The translations under genes were made by a program, and so were the position numbers. From Hyphomicrobiales bacterium (GTDB taxonomy: Bacteria; Pseudomonadota; Alphaproteobacteria; Rhizobiales; Xanthobacteraceae), in assembly GCA_021730825.1 (NCBI GenBank), contig JAKFYO010000007.1, forward strand, positions 1 to 14,159: 14,159 bases of DNA, written 5' to 3'. Under the pieces are notes generated by a model, which was not told the DNA's origin, made no database searches, and saw only the letters and a program-made list of their open reading frames with translations. This document shows positions 6,763-14,152 of the stretch, piece by piece (positions within the stretch are counted from its first letter, which is position 1; each line of letters starts with the position of its first letter).

Positions 6763-7461
6763 ATGTCGATCGTCGATTCCGTCCGCAAGCAGATGGCGCC
6801 TATCCATCCCGAGGGTTACCTCTTTATCGGGATATTCGCGCTCGTCTCGCTGGTGCTGTTCATCATCTGGCGGCCCTTGGGCTGGATCGGCGTCGTGCTG
6901 ACCCTGTGGTGCGTCTATTTCTTCCGCGATCCGGCGCGGGTGACGCCGGTCCGCGACGGGCTCGTGGTCGCGCCGGCCGACGGCAAGATTTCATCGGTAG
7001 CCTTGGCTGTGCCGCCCGCAGAACTGGGCCTCGGCCCGGAGTCGGTCCCGCGCGTCTCGATCTTCATGAGCGTGTTCGATGTGCATGTGAACCGGAGTCC
7101 GGTCTCGGGCGAGGTCGAGCGCATCGTCTATCGCCCCGGAAAATTTCTGAGCGCCGATCTCGACAAGGCGAGCGAGGATAATGAGCGCAACGCGCTCGTA
7201 ATCCGCACGCCGTCCGGGCGCTATGGCGTGGTGCAGATCGCGGGCTTGGTCGCGCGCCGCATCGTCTGCTTCGTCAAGGAAGGCCAACTGGTTTCCACCG
7301 GCGAGCGTTTCGGGCTGATCCGTTTCGGCTCGCGCGTCGACGTTTACCTTCCCGCTGGCACGAGGCCGCTGGTCGCGGTCGGCCAATATGCGCTGGGCGG
7401 CGAAACGGTGCTCGCTGACCTCACTGCAACAGCCGCAGAACCGGCCTTCCGTTCCGCGTAA
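6763..7461 (+). CDS. psd: Phosphatidylserine decarboxylase proenzyme
   Basis: The 232-residue protein is the short type of this pyruvoyl enzyme, which converts phosphatidylserine to phosphatidylethanolamine at the inner membrane. It has one or two hydrophobic segments near the N terminus (about 18-55), then PADGK (71-75) and [12 protein letters not shown] (105-116). The self-cleavage site is FGS (188-190), where Ser190 should become the pyruvoyl group; Asp73 and His108 are the likely partners in the autocleavage triad. Cleavage would give a beta chain of 189 residues and a small alpha chain of 43. The start ATG 6763 is preceded by AAGGGA at 6751-6756. It is followed by pssA after 55 bases, an order also found in rhizobia such as Sinorhizobium, so the two steps are probably co-expressed. 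Confidence 0.95.
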   Translation: MSIVDSVRKQMAPIHPEGYLFIGIFALVSLVLFIIWRPLGWIGVVLTLWCVYFFRDPARVTPVRDGLVVAPADGKISSVALAVPPAELGLGPESVPRVSIFMSVFDVHVNRSPVSGEVERIVYRPGKFLSADLDKASEDNERNALVIRTPSGRYGVVQIAGLVARRIVCFVKEGQLVSTGERFGLIRFGSRVDVYLPAGTRPLVAVGQYALGGETVLADLTATAAEPAFRSA

Positions 7462-7516
7462 CCAAGCCGGTAAACCGCTCTTCTTTTGGCGCCATTTCGG
7501 GCGTATTCTAGATTTT

Positions 7517-8371
7517 ATGGACAGACTGTTCCCATCCTTCGAGCCCGGCGACGAAAATCCGCGCAAACGATTTCGGAAAATTCCGATCCGCGCGCTGCTG
7601 CCGAACATGGTCACGCTGCTCGCGCTCTGCCTCGGGCTGACCGCGATCCGCATGGCAATCGAAGGACGCATGGAACTTGCGGTGGCGGGCATCGTGCTTG
7701 CCGCGATCCTCGATGGCATCGACGGGCGTCTTGCGCGCTATCTTCAGGCGCAGTCGCGCTTCGGCGCGGAGCTGGATTCGCTTGCCGACTTCATGAATTT
7801 TGGCTGCGCGCCCGCACTGATACTTTTCTTCTGGGGTCTCGGCCCGCTGAAGACGCTGGGCTGGGTCGTGATGCTGGTCTTTGCGCTCTGCGCAGCACTC
7901 CGCCTCGCGCGCTTCAACGTGATGATCGACGATCCGAACCGCCCGGCATTCGCCGGCAACTTCTTTGTCGGCATGCCGGCACCGGCCGCCGCGGTCGTCG
8001 TGCTGCTTCCGGTCTATCTCGAGATGCTCGGTGTGCCGCGCTTCTCGTTCAGCCCGGTGCTCTACCTGATCTTCGCACTCGCGATCGCGCTTGTGATGGT
8101 CTCGAAAATTCCGACCTGGTCAGGCAAGAAACTGAGCGCCCGCGTGCCGCGCGAGTATGTGCTGCCGATCCTCGTGCTGGTCGTGCTCGTGGTCGCGATG
8201 CTCTTAAGCTACCCGTGGGAATTGCTGACCTTCGTCGTGCTCGCTTATCTCGGCACGATCCCGCTCGCCTTGATGCACTATCGCCGCCTCGAAAAGGCGC
8301 ACGTGCATTCTTCCGGCGGCTTAATGGCGCCGCAGCCCGAAAATGAGCAGCGGCCCGATCGCCTGAACTAA
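7517..8371 (+). CDS. pssA: CDP-diacylglycerol-serine O-phosphatidyltransferase
   Basis: The 284-residue protein contains the full CDP-alcohol phosphotransferase motif D-G-x2-A-R-x8-G-x3-D-x3-D at residues 69-91 (D69, G70, A73, R74, G83, D87, D91). It has about six to eight membrane segments, with hydrophobic runs at about 33-66, 95-112, 116-132, 150-170 and several after 170. It joins serine to CDP-diacylglycerol, making phosphatidylserine, which Psd upstream then decarboxylates. The length and motif fit the membrane-embedded type II enzymes of rhizobia and Gram-positives, unlike the peripheral enzyme of enterics. ATG 7517 is chosen because residues 2-30 are the usual hydrophilic, Arg-rich N terminus; there is no clear ribosome binding site. 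The open frame continues upstream into psd, but that part looks non-coding. It converges with the 68-residue unknown gene. Confidence 0.94.
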   Translation: MDRLFPSFEPGDENPRKRFRKIPIRALLPNMVTLLALCLGLTAIRMAIEGRMELAVAGIVLAAILDGIDGRLARYLQAQSRFGAELDSLADFMNFGCAPALILFFWGLGPLKTLGWVVMLVFALCAALRLARFNVMIDDPNRPAFAGNFFVGMPAPAAAVVVLLPVYLEMLGVPRFSFSPVLYLIFALAIALVMVSKIPTWSGKKLSARVPREYVLPILVLVVLVVAMLLSYPWELLTFVVLAYLGTIPLALMHYRRLEKAHVHSSGGLMAPQPENEQRPDRLN

Positions 8372-8381
8372 GTTTTGCGGA

Positions 8382-8588
8382 TCAGCGCTGCGTATTCGAA
8401 AGCGCGCTAAGGCGCTCGCTCAGCGTCGATTGTGGGAAACGCGTGCGAAGAAGCTTGAGTGCCTCGGCGTCCGATCGCGGGCGAAGCGTGGAAAGCATCA
8501 GCCGCATCCGGCCGACGAGCGGCGAAAGATCGTCCGGCGCCAGCGTGGGGGCGCTTTCCAGAAATTGCAGACCGATGAAAGCACTCAT
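8382..8588 (-). CDS. Small protein of unknown function (68 residues)
   Basis: I do not recognise a named family. The frame is open much further upstream (to 8855), but only the part from ATG 8588 looks coding: GC-rich third positions and the regular helical text DDLSPLVGRMRLMLSTLRPRSDAEALKLLRTRFPQ (19-53), followed by STLSERLSAL (54-63). No cysteine, signal peptide or membrane segment is visible. The pattern suggests a small, soluble, all-helical protein. AAGGG lies 10 bases before the ATG, a somewhat long but acceptable ribosome binding site. It converges with pssA (10 bases between stops) and is divergent from the TRAP operon. The nearby 5' region has short repeats. It could be a small regulator or a conserved lineage-specific protein; the function is unknown. 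Confidence 0.6.
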   Translation of the reverse strand: MSAFIGLQFLESAPTLAPDDLSPLVGRMRLMLSTLRPRSDAEALKLLRTRFPQSTLSERLSALSNTQR

Positions 8589-8700
8589 TGTTGCCCAACC
8601 CTTGAGCGACAGCCTTGTTCGCACCTGCGAGAAATGCTGTGCCCAACCCGTTAACAACTCGTTAAGCCCCAGGTTCCAACTGGAATAAAACTTCCAAAAG
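8589..8700. promoter_or_regulatory. Repeat-rich part of the gap upstream of the TRAP operon
   Basis: TGCCCAACCC occurs twice (8592-8601 and 8640-8649). CGTTAA also occurs twice within 17 bases (8650-8655, 8660-8665). TTCCA-AC-TGGAA (8674-8685) is a perfect short palindrome. Together they could be binding sites for a regulator of the divergent genes, but each is short enough to arise by chance. No regulator gene is next to them. Confidence 0.3.
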
Positions 8701-8744
8701 CCGGGATTTATGGCGTTACCGGCGGCATACTCGGCTTTCGGTCG

Positions 8745-8774
8745 TTGCCAATCTCGTGGCCTCCACGTTATCCG
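8745..8774 (+). promoter_or_regulatory. Weak candidate promoter for the TRAP operon
   Basis: TTGCCA (8745-8750) matches the -35 consensus at five of six bases, but TATCCG (8769-8774), 18 bases later, matches the -10 at only three. Transcription would begin near 8781, leaving a leader of about 85 bases before dctQ. I see no ORF in that leader beyond a short unconvincing one starting at 8710. Confidence 0.25.
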
Positions 8775-8865
8775 TCCCACCTGCGATCGCCTTCGGGGAA
8801 GGGGCTGCCGCAGGCCAAGGCGCCAGTAGAGCGCCGATCGAAAGAAGTGTCCCAACAGGGTGGAA

Positions 8866-9390
8866 ATGCCGGAGCAGCAGGAAGCAGTAGCTCGCGGACG
8901 CCTTCACGAGGCGCTGCATAACGTAGCCGTATGGTTTGCCTACGCGGGCGGGGCGATCGTTGCCGCGATCGGCATCATGTCGGCAATCAGCATCATCGGC
9001 CGTGCGCTGTGGTCGAAACCGATCACCGGCGATTTCGAGCTGGTCGAAATCGGCATCGCGGTCGCCGGCTCCTTGTTTCTCGCCTACTGCCAGATCACCG
9101 CGGGCAACATCTTCGTCGACATCTTCACCATCCGCGCCAGCGACAAGTCGAAAGCCGCGATGGATTGCTTCGGCGCGATCCTGATGGGGACCATGTTCGC
9201 GCTTGTCGGCTGGCGCTGCGCGGTCGGCATGGTCGACATTCGTCACACTGGCGAAACTTCGATGCTGATGGGTTTCCCGATCTGGTACGGCTATGTCGGC
9301 GTGCTGCCCGGCATCGCCCTCGCTGCAGTCACTGCGTTCGCGCAAGGCTTCGGCTTAATCGGTGTTTCGGAGCGCGTAACGCATGAGTAA
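8866..9390 (+). CDS. dctQ: TRAP transporter small permease subunit
   Basis: The 174-residue protein has the four membrane helices expected of the small subunit (about 23-48, 58-80, 98-120, 138-160) and the conserved pattern ISIIGRALWSKPITGDFELVEI between helices 1 and 2. The small subunit pairs with DctM in the inner membrane and helps the periplasmic binding protein dock. ATG 8866 is preferred to GTG 8860 because AGGG at 8857-8860 sits five bases upstream of it. The gene ends overlapping dctM by eight bases (GCATGAGTAA), indicating translational coupling. The periplasmic loop IRHTGETSMLMGFPIWY before the last helix is typical. Confidence 0.92.
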   Translation: MPEQQEAVARGRLHEALHNVAVWFAYAGGAIVAAIGIMSAISIIGRALWSKPITGDFELVEIGIAVAGSLFLAYCQITAGNIFVDIFTIRASDKSKAAMDCFGAILMGTMFALVGWRCAVGMVDIRHTGETSMLMGFPIWYGYVGVLPGIALAAVTAFAQGFGLIGVSERVTHE

Positions 9391-10708
9391 AGTTGAAATC
9401 ATCAGCATCGTTTCCGTCGGCATGATGGTTCTCATCGCGCTGCGCGTGCCGCTCGGCGCATCGATGTTTTTCGCGGGCGCCGTCGGCTATGGCTGGATCG
9501 TCGGGCAGGGGCCGCTCCTTAATTATCTGAAGGGTCTCTTCTGGGCGCGCTTCTCGGTCTATGACCTCTCCGTCATTCCGCTTTTTCTTCTGATGGGGCA
9601 GTTTGCGTCGGTCGCGGGTTTCTCGCGAAGTCTTTTTCGTGCGGCGAATGCATGGATCGGCTGGGTGAAGGGCGGCGTCGCGCACGCGGCAATCATCGCT
9701 TGCGCCTGCTTCGGTGCGATCAGCGGCTCCTCGGTCGCGACTGCCGCGACCATGAGCCAGGTCGTTCTGCCGGAGATGAAGCGGCTGAACTATTCGGATC
9801 GTCTCGCAACCGGCACGCTTGCCGCCGGCGGCACGCTCGGTATTCTGCTGCCGCCTTCCTTCATTCTCATTATTTACTCGTTTCTTGCGGAACAGAGCAT
9901 CATCAAACTATTCGCTGCGGCCGTGGTCCCCGCGGTTCTTGCGATGATCCTCTACATGGCCTCGATTTCGATCTATCTCTGGCTCTATCCCGAGCACGCT
10001 CCTCAAAAAACCGAGCGCGCAAGCCGGAAGGAAATTATCGAAGCGACGCTGGAAGCCTGGCCGATCGCGGCGATATTCCTCGTGATGTTCACCGGCATTT
10101 ACAGTGGCTGGTTCACGGCGACTGAGGGCGCGGCCGTCGGCGCAAGTTCGACGTTGTTTCTCGCGATCGTGCGCGGGAAGATAACCTTCAAGAGCGCGCT
10201 CAGCGCGTTCCTGCCCGCGGCGCAGGCGTCCGCCATGATTTACACGATGCTGCTGGGTGCTGCGATGATGAATACCGCGCTCGCGGTCTCGCAGGTGCCG
10301 GCCGATCTTTCCGCTTGGGCGAATAGCTTGCCTTATCACCCCTTGATCATCGTCGGCGGCTTTTTGCTTCTGTTCGTGGCTTTGAGTTGCATTCTCGACG
10401 AACTCGCGATGATGCTTCTGCTCTTGCCGGTCGTGCTTCCGACCATTCTCGGTCTCGATCTCTTCGGCATGACCGCCGAATTTAAAGCAATCTGGTTCGG
10501 CATTCTGATGCTGGTCGTCGTATCGGTCGGGTTGATCGCACCGCCGGTAGGGCTAACCGTCTATGTCGTGGCCAACATCGCGAAGAACGTGCCGATCGGC
10601 GAGATCTATCGCGGTATCGTACCGTTCCTGCTGTCCGACATCGTTCGCGTCCTGCTGCTCTTGTTCTTTCCCATTCTTACGCTCTACCTCGTTCGTTTCG
10701 TGGGGTAG
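9383..10708 (+). CDS. dctM: TRAP transporter large permease subunit
   Basis: The 441-residue protein has about 12-13 hydrophobic segments and the family motifs: ISGSSVATAATM (about 113-124), LPPSFILIIYSFLAEQSI (about 156-173), and near the end APPVGLTVYVVANIAKNVP. These form the two re-entrant hairpins of the Na+-driven, elevator-type transport core. It moves the substrate handed over by DctP, together with Na+ ions, into the cytoplasm. The length is close to the usual 425-440. It overlaps dctQ by eight bases and is followed by dctP after 67 bases, so the three genes form one operon. The substrate cannot be told from the permease. Confidence 0.95.
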   Translation: MSKVEIISIVSVGMMVLIALRVPLGASMFFAGAVGYGWIVGQGPLLNYLKGLFWARFSVYDLSVIPLFLLMGQFASVAGFSRSLFRAANAWIGWVKGGVAHAAIIACACFGAISGSSVATAATMSQVVLPEMKRLNYSDRLATGTLAAGGTLGILLPPSFILIIYSFLAEQSIIKLFAAAVVPAVLAMILYMASISIYLWLYPEHAPQKTERASRKEIIEATLEAWPIAAIFLVMFTGIYSGWFTATEGAAVGASSTLFLAIVRGKITFKSALSAFLPAAQASAMIYTMLLGAAMMNTALAVSQVPADLSAWANSLPYHPLIIVGGFLLLFVALSCILDELAMMLLLLPVVLPTILGLDLFGMTAEFKAIWFGILMLVVVSVGLIAPPVGLTVYVVANIAKNVPIGEIYRGIVPFLLSDIVRVLLLLFFPILTLYLVRFVG

Positions 10709-10727
10709 CAATCCTTCACGTTAAAAA

Positions 10728-10743
10728 CCGCTCGGAGAAGCGG
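10728..10743 (+). promoter_or_regulatory. Short hairpin between dctM and dctP
   Basis: CCGCT (10728-10732) pairs with AGCGG (10739-10743) around a six-base loop, flanked by A-rich sequence on both sides. It lies 20 bases after the dctM stop and 32 before the dctP start. A small hairpin here could protect a processed dctP message, since binding proteins are usually needed in excess of permeases. The stem is short, so this is tentative. Confidence 0.3.
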
Positions 10744-10775
10744 GACAAAAAACCAACAGCCATCTGGAGAAAAAA

Positions 10776-11819
10776 ATGAATCTGACCAAACGCCTAAGCG
10801 GTCTTTTTATCGCCGCTGCCGCGCTTGCGTTTTCCGGTTCTGCCGACGCGCAGACCGTGACGCTTCGCGTTCACCAATTCCTGCCGGCGCAAGCGCCGGT
10901 ACCGCGCAACTTTATCGCGCCCTGGGCCAAGAAGGTCGAAGAAGAATCCAAGGGCGCCATCAAGGTCGAGCTTTATCCTTCGATGCAGCTCGGCGGCACG
11001 CCGCCGCAGCTCTACGATCAGGTGAAGGACGGAGTCGTTGACGTGATCTGGACGCTGCCGGGCTACACGCCGGGCCGCTTCCCGCGCGCAGAAGCTTTCG
11101 ATCTTCCCTTCATCGCCGGCAACGCCGAACAGTCGAGCCAGGCCGCCTGGGAATATTACGAAAAGCACCTGAAGGACGAGTTCAAGGACGTGAAGATCAT
11201 TGCCGTGCACACGCATGGTCCGGGTCTCATCCACGTCAAGGGCGCAGGCGTTCAGAAGCTCGAAGACATGAAGGGTCTGAAGCTTCGCGGCCCGACGCGC
11301 GTCGTGAACCAGCTCATCTCGGCGCTGGGTGCCACTCCGGTCGGCATGCCGGTTCCGGCGATGCCTGACGCGCTCTCCAAGGGCGTAATCGACGGCACCG
11401 TCGTGCCGTGGGAAGTCACCACGCCGCTGCGCGTTGCAGAACTCGTGCAGACGCACACCAACTTCACTGGCAACCGCTCGCTCTATGTCACCTTCTTCGT
11501 CTTCGCGATGAACAAGGCGAAGTACGACGGCCTCTCGCCCGAACTGAAGAAGGTGATCGACAACAATTCGGGCGCCGCAGTCTCGAAGTGGGTCGGTCAG
11601 GTCATGGATCAGGGTGACGGTCCCGGTCTGAAGTTCGCGCAGGATCGCAAGAATAACATCGTGACCCTCGACGCCAAGGAAACCCAGCGCTGGAAGGATG
11701 CGGCCAAGCCCGTCATCGCCGCTTGGGTCGCCGACATGAAGGGCAAGGGCATCGACGGCGAAGCGCTGATCAAGGACGTCGAAGCCTTGATGGCGAAATA
11801 CGCCGGTCCGGTGAAATAA
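10776..11819 (+). CDS. dctP: TRAP transporter substrate-binding protein
   Basis: The 347-residue protein has a clean Sec signal peptide (MNLTKRLSGLFIAAAALAFSGSADA, cleavage about 25-26). The mature DctP-type protein starts TVTLRVHQFLP. Hallmarks are HQFLPAQAPVPRNFIAPWAKKVEE (the ligand-side first helix), YPSMQLGG (67-74), and LKLRGPTR (168-175), whose Arg171 corresponds to the conserved arginine that binds the substrate carboxylate in most members. It captures the ligand in the periplasm and delivers it to DctQM. The ligand is likely to be an acid, but its identity is unknown. A good ribosome binding site (GGAG, 10766-10769) precedes the ATG. It is the last gene of the operon, followed at once by an intrinsic terminator. 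Confidence 0.95.
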   Translation: MNLTKRLSGLFIAAAALAFSGSADAQTVTLRVHQFLPAQAPVPRNFIAPWAKKVEEESKGAIKVELYPSMQLGGTPPQLYDQVKDGVVDVIWTLPGYTPGRFPRAEAFDLPFIAGNAEQSSQAAWEYYEKHLKDEFKDVKIIAVHTHGPGLIHVKGAGVQKLEDMKGLKLRGPTRVVNQLISALGATPVGMPVPAMPDALSKGVIDGTVVPWEVTTPLRVAELVQTHTNFTGNRSLYVTFFVFAMNKAKYDGLSPELKKVIDNNSGAAVSKWVGQVMDQGDGPGLKFAQDRKNNIVTLDAKETQRWKDAAKPVIAAWVADMKGKGIDGEALIKDVEALMAKYAGPVK

Positions 11820-11846
11820 GCGCCCCCTATCTACTTGCAAAAACCG

Positions 11847-11880
11847 AAACCCGCCGCATGATCGCGGCGGGTTTTTCGTT
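11847..11880 (+). terminator. Intrinsic terminator after dctP
   Basis: AAACCCGCCGC (11847-11857) and GCGGCGGGTTT (11864-11874) form a perfect 11-bp stem with a six-base loop, running directly into a T-rich tract (TTTTTCGTT). It has the features of a strong rho-independent terminator. Only about ten bases separate it from the ATG of the first dehydrogenase gene. Confidence 0.9.
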
Positions 11881-11890
11881 TGAGGTGAAA

Positions 11891-12619
11891 ATGACCGCGC
11901 GCATGAAAGATAAGATCGTGCTGATCACGGGTGCCGCCGGCACCATCGGCAATGCCGTGGCGGGGATCGTGGAACGGGAAGGCGGCAAGGCGATCCGCAC
12001 CGATCTCGCCTCGCACAAAGATCAGGATTTCGCGCTGGATGTGACGTCCGAAGCGGACTGGAAGTCGGTCGCGGACAACATCCAGAAGCGGCACGGCCGC
12101 CTCGACGGCCTTGTGAACTCGGCCGGCATCGCTTCGCTCGGCACCATCGAAAGCGAAGACTTCGCGGCCTACAAGAAAACTATGGCGGTGAATGTCGATG
12201 GCACCTATCTCGGCTGCAAATACGCCATGCCGCTTTTGAAAGTGCGCGGCGGCTCCATCGTCAATCTCTCGTCCGTGTCGGGTCTTGTCGCAGGCCACAA
12301 TCTCGCGTCCTACAATGCCTCCAAGGGTGCGGTGCGGCTCTTGAGTAAATCGGTGGCGCTTTATGGCGCGCGGCAGAAGCCGCAGGTGCGCTCCAATTCC
12401 GTGCATCCCACCTTTGTCGAGGGGGCAATGGTCGAGGATCTGCTCGCAAAGGCGAAGTCGCGGGAGGTGGCCCGCGAACGCATGACGGCGGATGTCCCGC
12501 TTGCCCGCTTTGCCCAGCCGGAAGAGGTAGCGAACCTCGCGGTATTTCTGCTATCGGATGAGAGCGCTTTCATCACCGGCGCGGAAATCCCCATCGACGG
12601 CGGGCTCACCGCGCGCTGA
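11891..12619 (+). CDS. Short-chain dehydrogenase/reductase, classical type
   Basis: The 242-residue enzyme has the Rossmann motif TGAAGTIG (13-20), NSAG (76-79, a variant of NNAG), and catalytic residues Asn101, Ser128, Tyr141 and Lys145 (YNASK). Asp38 after the second strand suggests NAD(H) rather than NADP(H). The ending ITGAEIPIDGGLTAR is the standard one for this family, many of which are 3-oxoacyl-ACP-reductase-like or hydroxy-acid/alcohol dehydrogenases. The substrate is not clear. The start ATG 11891 follows AGGTG with a three-base spacer, so the binding site is close; ATG 11903 is an alternative. It lies between the dctP terminator and the second dehydrogenase (55 bases later), perhaps co-transcribed with the latter. 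Confidence 0.9.
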   Translation: MTARMKDKIVLITGAAGTIGNAVAGIVEREGGKAIRTDLASHKDQDFALDVTSEADWKSVADNIQKRHGRLDGLVNSAGIASLGTIESEDFAAYKKTMAVNVDGTYLGCKYAMPLLKVRGGSIVNLSSVSGLVAGHNLASYNASKGAVRLLSKSVALYGARQKPQVRSNSVHPTFVEGAMVEDLLAKAKSREVARERMTADVPLARFAQPEEVANLAVFLLSDESAFITGAEIPIDGGLTAR

Positions 12620-12674
12620 TCCAGACAAACGAACAGGCGGAATAGAACCGCTGCTACTCGCAGGAGAGGAATTC

Positions 12675-13451
12675 ATGGCTTCGCAGATGTTAGATCCGAA
12701 AACTTTGACCGTGCTGGTGACCGGCGCGACTTCCGGCTTCGGTGCCGCGACCACGCGGCGCTTCGCGCAGGCCGGCGCGAAAGTCATCGGCACCGGCCGC
12801 CGTCAGGATCGTCTCGATGCCCTGAAAAAAGAACTGGGCGCGAACTGCCATACGCTGAACTTCGATGTCACCGATAACGCCGCAACCGTGAAAGCGCTGC
12901 AATCGCTGCCGGCGGAATTTCAGAAGGTCAACGTCGTAGTGGCGAATGCCGGTGGCGCGGTCGGCCTTGAGCCCGCGCACGAAGCGAACATAGCCGACTG
13001 GGAACAGATGATCGCAATGAACATCAACGGCCTGGTTTACACCGTTCGCAACACACTTCCCGGCATGGTGGAGCGCGACGAAGGCCATGTCGTCGTGGTC
13101 AGCTCGGTCGCGGCCAGCTATTCTTATCCGGGCGGCAACGTCTATGGCGCGACCAAGGCGTTCGTCACGCGCTTTGCGCTCAACATCCGTTGCGATCTGC
13201 TAGGCAAGAACGTTCGCGTGACTTCGGTCGAGCCGGGCCTTGCCGAAACCGAATTTTCCGTCGTGCGCTTCAAGGGCGACAAGGCCAAGGCCGACGCCGT
13301 CTATAAGGGCGTGAAGCCGATGGTGGCCGACGACATCGCCGAGCAGATTTTCTTTGCCTGCACCATGCCGCGCCACGTCAACATCAATCGCATTGAGGCG
13401 ATGGCGACGATGCAGGCCTGGGGGCCGTTCGCGATCAAGCGCGACGCGTAA
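12675..13451 (+). CDS. YdfG-like short-chain dehydrogenase (3-hydroxy acid type)
   Basis: The 258-residue enzyme has TGATSGFG (16-23), NAG (91-93), and catalytic Ser144, Tyr157 and Lys161 (YGATK). GRR at 41-43, with no acidic residue, indicates NADP(H). The stretch EPGLAETEFSVVRFKGD (186-202) is strikingly like the YdfG/serine-dehydrogenase group, which oxidises L-allo-threonine, serine or 3-hydroxy acids and reduces malonic semialdehyde. The YdfG tail is also similar in position (VNINRIEAM, 235-243). The start ATG 12675 is well supported by AGGAGAGG at 12662-12669. It is followed by a shared terminator. Given the TRAP transporter upstream, it may act on an imported hydroxy acid, but this is inference; the exact substrate cannot be read off. 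Confidence 0.88.
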   Translation: MASQMLDPKTLTVLVTGATSGFGAATTRRFAQAGAKVIGTGRRQDRLDALKKELGANCHTLNFDVTDNAATVKALQSLPAEFQKVNVVVANAGGAVGLEPAHEANIADWEQMIAMNINGLVYTVRNTLPGMVERDEGHVVVVSSVAASYSYPGGNVYGATKAFVTRFALNIRCDLLGKNVRVTSVEPGLAETEFSVVRFKGDKAKADAVYKGVKPMVADDIAEQIFFACTMPRHVNINRIEAMATMQAWGPFAIKRDA

Positions 13452-13475
13452 CCTTCGCTGAAGCGAAAAGAAAAG

Positions 13476-13509
13476 ACCCGCGGGAGCGATCCTGCGGGTT
13501 TTTGTTTTT
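13476..13509. terminator. Bidirectional terminator with a GNRA tetraloop
   Basis: ACCCGCGGGA (13476-13485) and TCCTGCGGGT (13490-13499) form a 10-bp stem with one G-U pair and a GCGA loop, followed by TTTTTGTTTTT. Read on the minus strand it is followed by TCTTTTCTTTTC, also T-rich, so it can end both the dehydrogenase transcript and the GST transcript. It lies in the 56-base convergent gap and touches the GST stop codon. Confidence 0.88.
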
Positions 13510-14152
13510 ACTTCTGCGGCGCCGAGGGCGGCTGCGGCATCAGGTCGTAAGGATGCTTCCATCCCGGCAGCTTCCTGATGCGTTCGCGCCATGCATGAAC
13601 GTTCGGAAACTCTTTCTCGATGTCGAAGCCGTGTTCTTCCGCCGGGTAATAGATGTATCCGGCGACAGAGATATCCGCGATCGTCGGCGCTTTGCCGACG
13701 AGCCAGTCCTGCTTCGCAAGATGCAGATCGACCACTTTCAGGTTCGACAGCGCGCGCCCGCGCAGGAACTCGACCACTGCCGGATTGCCGCCTTTCGCCA
13801 ATGAGTTGAAGAAGCGGTGCGTCGCCATGAAGTTCGTGACTTTGTGATTGTCGAACAAGATCCAGCGCAGCACTTCGAGTTCGTCGTCTTCGCTTTGCGC
13901 TTTGAATTTCCCGGAGAGCCGCGACAGGTAAGTCAGGATCACGCCGGACTGCGTGAGCCGCTTTCCCTTGTGCTCGAGCACCGGCGCTTCGCCCATTTCG
14001 TTCACGGAGGAGCGCCATTCCGGCGAGCGCGTTTCGCCTACGAAGAAATCGACTGCGACCGGCTCCCAGTCCGCGCCGATCAGATTGAGCATCAGCGCGG
14101 CTTTATAGGAATTGCCGGACTGCGCGAAGCAATGGAGTTTGTATTCGGCCAT
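13508..14152 (-). CDS. Glutathione S-transferase family protein
   Basis: The 214-residue protein has an N-terminal thioredoxin-fold domain (1-80) and an all-helical C-terminal domain. QSGNSYK (11-17) is the likely region of the glutathione-activating residue (Ser12 or Ser15). GEAPVLE (54-60) has the cis-proline typical of the fold, and QS at 68-69 contacts the gamma-glutamyl group in relatives. APTIADIS (155-162) is the N-capping motif with Asp160. It probably conjugates or reduces electrophiles in the cytoplasm; the substrate is unknown. The ATG at 14152 is the only sensible start, but only seven bases upstream are visible, so its promoter and ribosome binding site cannot be checked. It converges with the YdfG-like gene. 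Confidence 0.9.
   Translation of the reverse strand: MAEYKLHCFAQSGNSYKAALMLNLIGADWEPVAVDFFVGETRSPEWRSSVNEMGEAPVLEHKGKRLTQSGVILTYLSRLSGKFKAQSEDDELEVLRWILFDNHKVTNFMATHRFFNSLAKGGNPAVVEFLRGRALSNLKVVDLHLAKQDWLVGKAPTIADISVAGYIYYPAEEHGFDIEKEFPNVHAWRERIRKLPGWKHPYDLMPQPPSAPQK

Noticed and set aside
8710..8829. Short plus-strand ORF (ATG 8710) in the TRAP leader as a possible leader peptide
   Set aside because: It lacks a ribosome binding site, has an Arg-rich translation without a pattern, and no attenuator follows it.
8589..8855. Upstream extension of the 68-residue ORF to 8855
   Set aside because: The added 89 residues look non-coding, with mixed composition and no helical or domain pattern, and they cover the repeats and the likely TRAP promoter region.
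11723..11890. N-terminal extension of the first dehydrogenase back into dctP
   Set aside because: It would overlap dctP and read through the terminator hairpin; the SDR fold begins at MTARMKDKIVLITG.
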